From Paralithodes platypus (lineage: Eukaryota; Arthropoda; Malacostraca; Decapoda; Lithodidae): DNA of 64,000 nucleotides. Shown one piece after another: positions 22,033 to 31,602 of this stretch. The notes under the pieces are model-generated. The model saw only the letters and a list, made by a program, of their open reading frames with translations, did not search any database and was not told the origin of the DNA. Position 1 is the first letter of the stretch. Each line of letters starts with the position of its first letter. The position numbers were made by a program, and so were the translations under genes. Location of the stretch: positions 11,002,538 to 11,066,537 of the forward strand of contig CM064569.1 in assembly GCA_032716605.1 (NCBI GenBank), written 5' to 3'.

Positions 22033-22650
22033 TATGAATGAGGGAGACTAAAGGCATAACTGCCTGCAGCGAGTGCCTCCCCGAGATTTCAAAGAGTGAC
22101 GGGGCCGAGATCAAGGGACGTTCGAGCTAAAATGTCCGGACACACAGAGTTTGAAGCAATTTATGTCATAGGAAGAGGGGAAGACTGATTCTGGGAGAGA
22201 GTTCCAGAGCTCAGCAGTTGAATAGAAGAAAGTCTGAGAATAGCGTTTCACTCTTGGGGTTGCACAGAGTAGGGGTGGGATTGTATTGCAAGGCAGGTAT
22301 TACGTACCCTACGTAAAGGAGGTGGTATATACTGGGAAATCTCCGAGGAACACTGATTATTGTAGTAGTGATAGAATAGTGAGAGAGATGCAACATTGCA
22401 GCGAAGAGAGAGAGATTGCAGAGAATTGGTGAGTGGACGGGAGTTAATGATACGAAAAGCTTTCCTTTCTACTTTATCTAGGAGTGCGGTGTGAGAGGTT
22501 CCTCCCCACACATGTGAACAATACTCAATACAAGGACGCACTGTGCCCCTGTACAGAGCAAGTAGCTGTGCAGGGGTAAAGAACCCCTTGAGGCGGTTGA
22601 GCACACCCAGCTTCTGGGAGGCTGCCTTAACGAGACTGGTAAAATGGGGG
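21999..22650 (-). pseudogene. LINE fragment, same family, minus strand
   Basis: A poly-T run (about 21999-22029) is the 3' tail. Minus-strand sequence then matches the 3' UTR and the C-terminal RT region (VKAASQKLGVLNRLKGFFTP, YCSHVWGGTSHTALLDKVER, NSLQSLSLRCNVASLSL). The frame is shifted near 22248, separating the last 60 residues. It is 5' truncated at about 22650. It is more diverged from the copies at 6667 and 18960 than they are from each other. Confidence 0.85.
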
Positions 22651-22783
22651 GATGAGCGATTGAGCGGATTTATTTGCATATCTAATTATCATTGTATTAA
22701 TATATATATATTTGTTTTGTTTTGTTTCCTCCCTACACTCCATCAAGCTTCAGAAACGGTAAATATAAAGTTTATGTAATTAA
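22651..22783. other. Spacer with TA microsatellite
   Basis: AT-rich DNA with a short TATATATATA run and TTTTG repeats. The words at 22762-22781 (ATATAAAGTTTATGTAATTA) recur in reverse complement at 29335-29355, an inverted pair flanking the whole 22.8-29.3 kb block. No gene. Confidence 0.4.
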
Positions 22784-22839
22784 GGGGACCGTCCGCCATG
22801 TTTTTCAAAATGATCCGATCATTTTCATTTTTATATAGG

Positions 22840-23129
22840 TGAAAGAGAGTGGTTGGGTAGTAGAGGGAATGAAGATTTGGAGAGGCAGAAACGAGCGAGG
22901 TACGTGGAGAGAGAGAGTGGTGAAGAGAGTAGTGAAGGAAAGTAAGAGAAGAGTAGATGAGGAATTTGGAAGGAATTTGAGTGTAAAATGGAGGGAGTGT
23001 AAGAAACTGTTCTGGAAAGAAGTCAAGAAAGTTAGGGAAGGTAGCAAGGGAAACAGTAAGGGTGTGAAAGATAAGAATGGGAGAATGCTAGCCGAAAAGC
23101 AAGAGAGTCGAAAGATGGAGGGAGGGTAA
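22840..23129 (+). pseudogene. RTE-like pre-RT linker, copy 1
   Basis: A basic, helical reading frame (EGMKIWRGRNERGTWRERVV, LSVKWRECKKLFWKEVKKVR, VKDKNGRMLAEKQE) typical of the linker between endonuclease and RT in non-LTR elements. It ends at 23129, just before the MITE. Upstream endonuclease sequence is missing through 5' truncation. Confidence 0.6.
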
Positions 23130-23140
23130 CGTTCAACAAG

Positions 23141-23696
23141 ACTACATCGGCCTTATTTACCATGTTTTTTGTTTTTTTCTTCAAGGAATATAGTGTTTCA
23201 TAGTTGTTTTGCATGGTTTGAGTGGAAGATTTGCATAAACTTACCCATTTTCTATCAATCTGAAGATACAGCTCAAATTGCACCATTTATTGGTTGAATC
23301 GCGCTTTTACAATAGGTAAGGGAAATTGTGGGGTACATTGGATACACGACCCCCCCTCACCCCCACTTGATTTATTGTCATCCTCATATATGTAGATCTG
23401 TAAGGGGGCAAAAACAGGTTGCCGGTATTTCGTTTTTGTGAGTAATGCTCACACCATTTATTGGGTGAATTGCACTCACCACATCTTTCAAAACAAGAAG
23501 AAGACGAAGGATTCATTGTGCGCAATGCTTTGTTTACGGTCTGGACTTATTATTTTCGTGTTATTTTTCTGTGTAATCGGGTTTTTTCAAGTGTCGATAA
23601 CGAAATTCCTCCATTTGGACTATAATGAGAAAAATATGGCGAGCCTATTGGTCCCTATTTTTCCTAATAAATTGTTTCTAATAAGGCGGATGTAGT
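23141..23696. mobile_element. Small TIR element (MITE) in RTE copy 1
   Basis: The ends are ACTACATCGGCCTTATT (23141-23157) and AATAAGGCGGATGTAGT (23680-23696), inverted repeats with one mismatch over 17. Length is 556 bp with no coding frame. Inside are a CCCCCCTCACCCCCAC block (about 23342-23364) shared with other sites in the window and two copies of CACCATTTATTGG. The superfamily is unknown, and the target duplication cannot be judged because the host LINE is rearranged here. Confidence 0.65.
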
Positions 23697-23759
23697 GTCC
23701 TTGAAGATTATCGGAGGTAGTACTTAGTCCCCCTATATAAGGGCAAAGGCGAAAGAGGT

Positions 23760-24763
23760 GTGTGTGGTAACCACCGAGGAATATGTCTTCTAAGCGTAGT
23801 AGGGAAGGTATACAGTAGGGTAGTGATTGAGAGAGTGAGAGTGAGAACGGAGAAATGGATAGGAGACGAGCAGGGAGGTTTTAGGAAGGGAAGAGGATGT
23901 GTAGATCAGATTTTTACCCAGAATTGTGTTGTGGAGAAATATCTGGAGAAGAAACAAAAGGTGTATGTTGCCTTTATGGACTTGGAGAAGGCCTATGACA
24001 GAGTGGATAGAGAAGGTTTATGGAAAGTACTTAGAATATACAGAGTAGAGGGCAAGTTGCTGAAAGCAGTGAAGAGCATGTATGAGGGTGAAAAGGCGGC
24101 AGTACGTGTGGAGAGTGAGCAGAGCGAGTTCTTTGACCTGAATGTTGGTTTGAAACAGGGGTGTGTGATGTCCCTGTGGTTGTTTACTGTATATATGGAT
24201 GGAGTCATGAAAGAAAAACTATCAAGAGCAGTGGATGTTGGTGTATCGCTGAAAAGGGAGGGAATTGAGTGGAAGCTACCTATACTGCTGTTTGTGGATG
24301 ATACAGTTATGATGAGCGATAATGAATGGGAGTTGCAGGGTCTGGTAAATGAGTTTGGAACAGTGTGCAAAAAACGGAATTTGAAGGTAAATGCGGGGAA
24401 GAGCAAGGTTATGGTCTTCGAAAGGGGTGAAGTCACAGAGTGTGAGGTGAAGCTGAACGGTCAGACTATGGAGATCGTCAACTCTTTTAAGTATCTGGGC
24501 AGTGTGTTGAGTAAAGATGGGACTATGGATGAAGAAGTGCGGGAGAGGGTACAACAGGGGAAGAGGGTTGTAGGAAAGCTAAAAGCAGTAACAAGAAATA
24601 GGGTGGTCAGTATGGAAGTGAAGAAGTCCTTGCATGACAGTGTGGTAATCCCGACACAGACTTACGGAAGCGAAGCATGGAGGTTGGTTGAGAGACTCAG
24701 ACCAAGAGTGAGAGCAGTGGATATTAACTACTTAAGGAGTGCGTGCGGAGTTACATGGAGGAG
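23760..24763 (+). pseudogene. RTE-like reverse transcriptase, copy 1
   Basis: RT motifs are CGNHRGICLLSVVGKVYSRV, DEQGGFRKGRGCVDQIF, YVAFMDLEKAYDRVDREGL (motif A), GLKQGCVMSLWLF (motif B), LLFVDDTVMMSDNEWEL (motif C), LKVNAGKSKVMVF and SFKYLGSVLSKDG. The catalytic box is FVDD, where copy 2 has FADD. The frame is open to the point where the CR1-like element interrupts it (GVTWR then foreign residues). The C-terminus resumes at 25893. Confidence 0.8.
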
Positions 24764-25892
24764 TACAAAGGAGTACAAAAGGAGTACAAAGGAAATCAAG
24801 CAACAACAGATCTAGTCACCCTTCTAGGCTGCTTGTCCTCCAAAACACTGAGGATCAAGTGTCCAAACAGTGGTTTAGAGTGGGTAAGGGAACATTGGAA
24901 AGGGAACTACTGCCCTGCCACTAACGTGGCAGGACTAGGAAGTTAGTAGGGGACATATGGGTTAGTAACTGAGGGGAGGATAAAATAAAGTTATTCATTT
25001 ACAAACGCAGTCAGTCGCGGGTTTGATGCGAGATATTTGTCTAGGCGGAATTTAAATGAATCAACGGTGCTGCAGTCTATAACGTCTCGGGGAAGCCCAT
25101 TCCACAAGTTGACAACTCGATTGAAGAAGAAATTCTTAGATTCGTGTGAGTTAAAAGATTTACCAATAATTTTGCAACCGTTTCCCCGCGTGTAATTAGA
25201 TTGGTCGATAGTGAAGTACTTACTACAGTTCATATTGTCGATGCCTTTGATGATTTTGAACACTTGAATTAAGTCACCTCTTAATCTGCGCTGGGTTAAA
25301 GGAAATTTGATTTAATTCTCTAAGACGCTCTTCGTATGGTTTGTTCTTTAGGCTAGGTATCATTTTGGTAACTCTACGTTGAACTCGTTCTAGCTTGTTT
25401 ATGTCTTTTTGGTAATAAGGGCACCAGCATTGAACGCAGTATTCCAGAAGAGGGCGGACTAAGGAATTGTAAAGGGTTAGGATTACGTCTTTGGATTTAT
25501 GCTCAAATGATCTGCCTATAAAGCCAATTATTTTGTTTGCCTTCTTAACAACTTCTGAACATTGTTGACTCGGTTTTAGGTTACTCGATATTGTTACTCC
25601 CAGATCGGTTTCTCTGTTTATATTCTTAAGCTGAGTGCCATTCATCGAATAGTTTGCTTTCTCATTTAGGTATCCGATATGTAGTACTTTACATTTATCC
25701 GCATTGAAACTCATTTGCCAAATTTGGGCCCAATGTGACAATTTATCTAGATTGTGTTGCATATCGTCAACTTGATCTTTTGAGAGTACGCTATTTGCAA
25801 TTTTTGTATCGTCAGCAAATTTTGAGATTGTACAGGTGAGACCCTCATCTATGTCGTTGATGTAAATTAGAAGAGAATTGGTACTAGTACTA
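24757..25892 (-). mobile_element. CR1-like LINE fragment inserted in RTE copy 1
   Basis: On the minus strand, RT sequence from about 25870 down includes LLIYINDIDEGL, TISKFADDTKIANSV (catalytic ADD), MSFNADKCKVLHIGY, TDLGVTISSNLKPSQQC, YNSLVRPLLEYCVQCWCPYY and KLERVQRRVTKMI. After a frameshift near 25265 the C-terminus continues to 24994 (NFFFNRVVNLWNGLPRDVID). The 3' end is marked by three direct GGAGTACAAA-type repeats at 24762-24792, next to the RTE junction. It is 5' truncated within RT. It is a separate family from the poly-A LINEs of the window. Confidence 0.8.
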
Positions 25893-26218
25893 GGGATAGA
25901 CAGACTAATGAGGAAGTTAGAAGGAGGTGTGGTGTGGAGGTAGATGTGCTGGAAAGTGTGAAAAGGAACAACTTGAGATGGTTCGGCCATATGGAACGTA
26001 TGGAAAGCGAGAGAATGACTAAGAGGGTGTACGAGAGCGAGGTGGAGGGACAGAGAGGGAGAGCTAGACCGAATGAGAGGTGGAAGGATGGAGTGAGGAA
26101 GTACATGAACGAAGGCGGTGCTGGTTGGGGGGAGGGGCGTCGACTGACTGGGGCCAGAGGTGCATGGGGGCGGTTCGTTCGTGGCCACACCTTCGAGGGT
26201 CACGGCGTCAGGCAATAG
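25893..26218 (+). pseudogene. RTE-like RT C-terminus, copy 1
   Basis: It continues the copy 1 protein after the CR1-like insertion: an Arg-rich start (DRQTNEEVRRRCGVEVDVLE), then RNNLRWFGHMERM and ERWKDGVRKYMNEGGAGW, the typical C-terminal motif of this LINE type. It matches 27560-27880 of copy 2 closely. The 3' UTR is very short before the TAGA tail. Confidence 0.8.
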
Positions 26219-26230
26219 ATAGATAGATAG

Positions 26231-27895
26231 TACTTCAACGAGTTGCTAAATGTAAGGAATGAAGTGCCAGCAAACATAGTTGGATATGGTATGGGAGGGA
26301 GAAGAGGAGAAGTAGTGGAGGAGGAGATGGGGGTCAGGAGGTCAGAAGTGTGGGAAGCCATGAAAAGAGTGAAGTTGGGGAAAGCACCAGGAACAGATGG
26401 AGTGTGTGCGGAAATGTTGAGGTATGGTGGGGAGATAGTGATCGAATGGGTATGGAAAATGTGCAAACTAGCATAGGAGAAAGGGAATTCACCCAATGAC
26501 TGGAAGACTGGCATAATAGTCCCCCTATATAAGGGCAAAGGGGAGAGAGGAGTGTGTGGTAACCACCGAGGAATATGTCTTTTAAGCGTAGTAGGGAAGG
26601 TGTACAGTAGGGTAGTGATTGAGAGAGTGAGAGTGAGAGCGGAGAAATGGATAGACGACGAGCAGGGAGGTTTTAGGAAGGGAAGAGGATGTGTAGATCA
26701 GATTTTTACCCTGAATTGTGTTGTGGAGAAATATCTGGAGAAGCAACAAAAGGTGTATGTTGCCTTTATGGACTTGGAAAAAGGCCTATGACAGAGTGGA
26801 TAGAGAAGGCATGTGGAAAGTACTTAGAATATACGGAGTAGATGGCAAGTTGCTGAAAGCAGTGAAGAGCATGTATGAGGGTGCAAAGGCGGCAGTACAT
26901 GTGGAGAACGAGCAGAGCGAGTTCTTTGACCTGAGTGTTGGGTTGAAACAGGGGTGTGTGATGTCCCCGTGGTTGTTTACTGTATATATGGATGGAGTCG
27001 TATAAAAAATACTTGGAAGAGCAGTGGATGTTGGTGTATCGCTGAAAAGGGAGGGAAATGAGTGGAAGCTGCCTATTCTGCTGTTTGCGGATGATACAGT
27101 TCTGATGAGCGATAATGAATGGGATCTGCAGGGTTTGGTAAATGAGTTTGGAACAGTGTGCGAAAAACGGAATTTGAAGGGAAATGCGGGGAAGAGCAAG
27201 GTTATGGTCTTCAAAAGGGGTGAAGTCACAGAGTGTGAGGTGAAGTTAAACGGTCAGGCTATGGAGATCGTCAGCTCTTTTAAGTATCTGGGCAGTGTGT
27301 TTAGTAAAGATGGGACTGTGGATGAGGAGGTGTGGGACAGGGTGCAACAGGGAAAGAGGGTTGTAGGAACGTTGAAAGCAGTAACAAGAAATAGGGTGGT
27401 CAGTATGGAAGTGAAGAAGTCCTTGCATGACAGTGTGGTAATCCCGACACTGACTTACGGAAGCGAAGCATGGATGTTCGGGAAGAAACTCAGACCAAGA
27501 GTGAGAGCGGTAGAAATGAGTTACTTGAGAAGTGCGTGCGGAGTTACATGGAGGGATAGACAGACGAATGAGGAAGTAAGAAGGAGGTGTGGTGTGGAGG
27601 TAGATGTGCTGGAAAGTGTGAAAAGGAACAACTTGAGATGGTTCGGCCATATGGAACGTATGGAAAGTGAGAGATTGACTAAGAGGGTGTACGAGAGCGA
27701 GGTGGAAGGACAGAGAGGGAGAGGTGCACCGAAGGAGAGGTGGAAGGATGGAGTGAGGAAGTATATGAATGAAGGCGGTGCTGGTTGGGAGGAGGGGCGT
27801 CGACTGACTGTGACAGAGGTGCATGGGGGTGGTTCGTTCGTGGCCACCCCTTCGGGGATCACGGCGTCAGGCAATAGATAGATAGATAGATAGAT
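26231..27895 (+). mobile_element. RTE-like LINE copy 2, head-to-tail with copy 1
   Basis: A 5'-truncated copy starts at TACTTCAACGAG right after the TAGA tail of copy 1 and ends with its own TAGA tail (27871-27895). Frames at 26243-26476 (KLGKAPGTDGVCAEML), 26552-26791, 26718-27005 and 27024-27881 together cover RT, with an extra A near 26778, a stop at 27003-27005 and others. The catalytic box is FADD (27088). It runs into the resumed foldback element at 27896. Confidence 0.8.
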
Positions 27896-27896
27896 A

Positions 27897-28377
27897 CCAC
27901 TTCCAGGAACAACATATCTAAACATGAATAAAATCGGACCAATTTTTGTTTCGCTACCTCGGATTCTCGATTTGTTTGCGAATTTTAAAACCGCTAAAAC
28001 TTTGTAATTTTTGGACCAATTTTAAATAATAAGATATCATTGGAAAGAGGGAAGAAAATTAAACAAAACTGTTTGGCGGATTTTTGTTACACCCTTTAGT
28101 TTTGCCGTTGTATGAATAATACATTTTGGAAATTCCGGAATTTGCAAAATGTATTATTCATACAACGGCAAAACTAAAGGGTGTATCAAAAATCCGCCAA
28201 ACTGTTTTGTTTCATTTTCTTCCCTCTTTCCAATGATATCTTATTATTTAAAAAATTGAAAAAAATTACAAAGTTTTAGCGGTTTTAACATTCGCAAAAA
28301 AATCGAAAATCCGAGATAGCGAAAAAAATAATGGTCCGATTTGATTCATTTTTGGATATGTTGTTCCTGGAAGTAGT
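27897..28377. repeat. Near-perfect 481-bp palindrome
   Basis: The arms, about 240 bp each, meet at AAATTCCGGAATTT (28130-28143, centre 28136-28137). CAGGAACAACATATC at the left end is answered by GGATATGTTGTTCCTG at the right end. Scattered mismatches and a small indel are visible, so the arms are not newly made. As single-stranded DNA or RNA it would form a long hairpin. It is the core of the foldback element. Confidence 0.9.
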
Positions 28378-28440
28378 ATATATCCCCTGTATAACATGAA
28401 AATGATCAGACCATTTTGAAAAACATGGCGGACGCTCCTC

Positions 28441-28841
28441 TTATTTTGCTAAAAAATAGTTTTGATTTTTGTTTGTATCTATTTTAGATTTGTGTAGGGG
28501 TGTTTTGATGTGTGATAATAGTAGGCAATGCATATTTACCCATTAAACAACGATCTAAAAAAAACCGACCCCCACTAGCGAAACATAACTGTATTTGGCC
28601 ATAACCGTGTGTTTGCCGTGGGATACATAATATGTTGAAGTGGAGGGGGCTCCCCCCCTCAGGACTTATTGAAATCCTCATATATTTCAACAGACATAAT
28701 TTTGCCCCAACGCGAGTCGCCAAGGCTATGCTCGCGACGGATGTAACAAACCCAACTACCTCTTGCGAGGTATGGATATAGAGGAATTTGTTTTTTTCAG
28801 GATCAGTAATAAATGTTTACACACATTAACACGTATTTACA
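28441..28841. other. Non-coding, with CCCCCCTC repeat block
   Basis: No gene. The stretch 28640-28705 (CTCCCCCCCTCAGGACTTATTGAAATCCTCATATAT and the GCCCC words after it) is the same repeat block seen near 23346, 42690 and 43025. The CGCGACGGATGTAAC words at 28732-28746 recall the end of the 556-bp MITE. Confidence 0.4.
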
Positions 28842-29275
28842 CTCACCAACTCTGCAATCTCTCTCTCTCCGCCGCAATGTTGCATCTCTCTCGCTATTAT
28901 ATCGCTACTATAATAATCAGTGTTCCTCAGAGCTTTCCCAGTGTATACCACCTCCTTTACGTAGGGCACGTGGTACCCGTCTTGCAACTCAATCCCACCC
29001 CTACTCTGTGCAACTCTCCAAGCCGAGAGTGAAACGTTACTCTCAGTCTTTCTTCTATTCAATAGCTGAGCTCTGGAACTCTCTCCCAGAATCAGTCTTT
29101 CCCTTTTCCTATGACTTAAATTGCTTCAAACTCCGTGTGTCCAGGCATTTTGGCTCGAACGTCCCTTGATTTTGGCCCTATCACTCTTTCAACTATGGGG
29201 GAGGCACTCGCTGTAGGCAGTTCTGCCTTTTGCCTCCCTCAATCACATAGACAAAAAAATAAAAATAAAAAAACG
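28842..29275 (+). pseudogene. LINE fragment, C-terminal RT end
   Basis: A 5'-truncated copy of the jockey-like LINE covering only its last 110 codons (NVASLSLLYRYYNNQC, AELWNSLPESVFPFSYDLNC, ending SNVP) plus the 3' UTR and an imperfect A-rich tail (29250-29275). The stop TGA at 29167-29169 is in the usual place. It is about 5 percent different by eye from the copy at 6667. Confidence 0.85.
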
Positions 29276-29367
29276 TAGGAATGAAATACATGGTTTAAGA
29301 AACCTATAGGCCACGATACAATCGATGTCTGAATTTAATTACATAAACTTTATATTGTCCACAAAAA

Positions 29368-29600
29368 TTCCTCCAAGATAAATTTGTAAATTTTTAGATA
29401 GAAAAATGTCCCGGCCGAAGGCCAGTTCCTCTTAAATCACAAGCTTGGATCACTCGCCAGGAATAAAATAGACACCTAAATTGCATGGAAGGTCTTAATA
29501 TTGGAAACAAATGGGTCAAAAAGTCTTAAAATCGCCAAACTAATGCGCCGAACGTCTAACAATAGGAAAACTAATGGAGCTGAACATGAGGGAGAAGGTG
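29368..29600 (+). repeat. Dispersed repeat R2, copy 1
   Basis: It shares ordered words with 30345-30600: CCTCCAAGATAAATTTGTAA, CCGGCCGAAGGCCAGTTCCTC, TCGCCAGGAATAAA, ACACCTAAATTGCATGGAAGGTCTT and GAGGGAGAAG. Related but more diverged units occur inside the TIR element at 59596-61161. It is non-coding and lies in the putative intron upstream of exon 30020-30223. Confidence 0.65.
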
Positions 29601-30019
29601 AGCCAGAAAAAAACGAGCATCCCTCCTTAAAGATGACTGGCTGTTCGTCTTGCTTATATGAATCCTCCGCCAGAATTTGTGTTCCTTTCCACTGTACTAC
29701 AGTACATTTATGATCCCTTACACTACCGTGCCGTCCTTTAAAGTTTATCTTCGATACTATTAGACGATTTTATATTAACGGGCTTCGAGCTATATGACTT
29801 GAGCCTTTTTACTACCACAGAGCCTTCTTAAACTGCACAAAATCGTCTAAATATATCTAGAATAAAATCAGAATAAGACATCGCTGGTACAGAAGGGGTT
29901 AAAATAGAGTGTTTGTGTTTCAATTTCATAGATTCACACAAATAATATGCTAGTCCACAAAGAAGAACAAATAGACTATAAGCATCTCTCTAACTATTTC
30001 TTCACCATACTTATTGCAG

Positions 30020-30223
30020 CACTCATGAAGGTTTGTCTGCCTCCTTGGGCCTCACTGGAGATCATAGGAGGCCTCAAGGTAATACTGCCAGAACCAAATG
30101 ACCAGCAAGAGGACTTACATGGAGGTGTGGAGGGTGTGAGTGGTGAAGGACAACAGAGTGAACAATCGAACAAGACTACCGATGACAATGACAAAGGAGG
30201 GAATAACATGGGAGAAAAGGAAG
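30020..30223 (+). CDS. Putative host-gene exon, phase 1/1 (204 bp)
   Basis: A strong acceptor (pyrimidine-rich tract, then TTATTGCAG ending at 30019) precedes an open stretch, and a GTAAAA donor follows at 30224. The exon starts at codon position 2 and ends at position 1, and its length is divisible by three. The next putative exon (30959) starts at position 2 in a compatible frame. The peptide begins ALMKVCLPPWASLEIIGG, then becomes acidic, Gly/Gln/Asn-rich and low complexity (EDLHGGVEGVSGEGQQSEQ). I do not recognise the protein. The frame also stays open for 70 bases upstream, so an alternative start cannot be excluded. Confidence 0.55.
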
Positions 30224-30329
30224 GTAAAACAGCACATCGACTACTTATAGATATTTATTAAGGGGTACTGCTTAGTGTTTTGGTCTATTTACTTATTTAT
30301 ATATTTATTACATAGTAACCTCGCGAGAC

Positions 30330-30600
30330 CTCCATCTAGCTTAAGAAAACACCCGCTAAACCCCCCTCAAGATATATTTGTACATTTTTGGGATGACAAA
30401 TATCTGGGCCGAAGGCCGATTCCTCCTAGAATTACAGGCTCGCTATCGCTCGCCAGGAATAAATCAACACCTAAATGGCACGAAAGGTCTTCATATTGAC
30501 AAAGAAATGGGGTGAAAGGTCTTAAAATCACCGAACTAATGGAACGAATGTCTTAAAATTTCAAAGCTAATGGGGCTAAATATGAGGGAGAAAAGCAACT
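30330..30600 (+). repeat. Dispersed repeat R2, copy 2
   Basis: The second copy of R2 is in the same orientation, with GGGCCGAAGGCCGATTCCTC, GGCTCGCTATCGCTCGCCAG, AACACCTAAATGGCACGAAA and a TATGAGGGAGAAAAG end. It lies in the putative intron between the exons at 30020 and 30959. The remainder of that intron (30224-30329 and 30601-30958) is AT-rich with no other feature. Confidence 0.65.
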
Positions 30601-30958
30601 ACCTCCCCCTTAAGTTCAGACTGTTACAAATATTCAACACAAAAGCTTGACATATCATTCTCATATGATAAACAAAATATCCATTCTTTTTCACAACTTT
30701 AACTATCTAAACATCATCAATACATGTTTCAATTTTCCGGGCAATGTATTATTGAACTTTATTTTACAAACTATATTATTACTAAGCCATAGTTATTTTG
30801 AAAACTACGTCTTAGGTACACACATTAATATGATTTGTATAATATGTAGATACATCATGTTCTATTCATACTGTAATTTCAAGTGTTTATTTTCGCTCTG
30901 GCATGGGATTATAGTAATTTATTAAAAACATTTCCATTACATTTATCACATACTGTAG

Positions 30959-31197
30959 GCAAGGATAAAGAAGGCTCAGGACAGAACCTAAGCAAGGATG
31001 AGAGTGCCCCTAGACAAAGCCCAGCCAAGGAGGAAGGTATGGGGCCGAGTGAGGACAAAGGGGATCATAGTGTTAGCGGGCGAGAGGCAGGAGGAGCCCA
31101 ACTATTGCCTGACACTGTACCGGCCACCAGTCTTAAGTTCAGACCGGGAGACCCCACTTCCTATTTGGTTGGGACAGTTGCTGGGCACCTTCTAGTG
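30959..31197 (+). CDS. Putative host-gene exon with WD-repeat-like end (239 bp)
   Basis: The acceptor is CACATACTGTAG, ending at 30958, and the donor is GTAAGT at 31198. The frame is open throughout and joins in phase with exon 30020-30223. The first half is low complexity and charged (GKDKEGSGQNLSKDESA). The last 26 residues (TSLKFRPGDPTSYLVGTV, then AGHLLV) resemble a WD-repeat blade as in dynein intermediate chains. That likeness is from memory and weak. It ends at a codon boundary (phase 0). No following exon is visible. BEL C sits 122 bp downstream, so the next exon is probably beyond the window. Confidence 0.55.
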
Positions 31198-31602
31198 GTA
31201 AGTAACCAGTAACTAATATTACACCTAGCCTCTTCCTTGCTGTTGTTTTCAGTAGGGCATCTACTAAGCCATCATAACTTGAAACACTTTATTATTGCCA
31301 TTGCACATTTGACAGAGAGTGTCGAAACTCGACAGTATTAAGTACCCTATTCTTACAATTTATTTACCCATTTAATTTACGTTTTCTGTTACATTAGGAT
31401 ACTCCAATATATATTGTATAACCATCCAGTTATACATAATACATACATATATGTATGATAGATGTATGTGTATGAAGAAATATAATATAAGATAGCAGGA
31501 TATTTGTTTAGAATTAGAATACAGGGGCCGGATACTCAAAACTATTTAGGATATCCTATCTCGTCCTATCTCACTTAGGGCGCCCTAACTGCTCCAGTAC
31601 GC

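Larger units (their letters stand above)
22840..26230 (+). mobile_element. RTE-like LINE copy 1 (interrupted)
   Basis: A 5'-truncated non-LTR element ending in a TAGA microsatellite tail (26214-26230). It contains a MITE (23141-23696) and a minus-strand CR1-like LINE (24757-25892). Compared with copy 2 it also lacks about 280 bp just upstream of the RT start. The tetranucleotide tail and the RT type (CGNHRGICLLSVVGKVY) fit RTE or a near relative. The clade is not certain. Confidence 0.75.
22784..28440. mobile_element. Foldback DNA element split by LINE insertions
   Basis: The left piece is 22784-22839 and the right piece 27896-28440. The left end (GTCCGCCATGTTTTTCAAAA from 22791) is the inverted complement of the right end (28396-28434). 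Joined, the pieces make an element of about 600 bp that is almost entirely palindromic. The left arm stops at TTATATAGG (22839) and resumes at CCACTTCCAGGAAC (27897), where the right arm has the continuous equivalent, so the 5.06 kb between is an insertion. TTA at 22780-22782 and 28441-28443 may be a 3-bp target duplication. No transposase frame is present. Confidence 0.75.
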
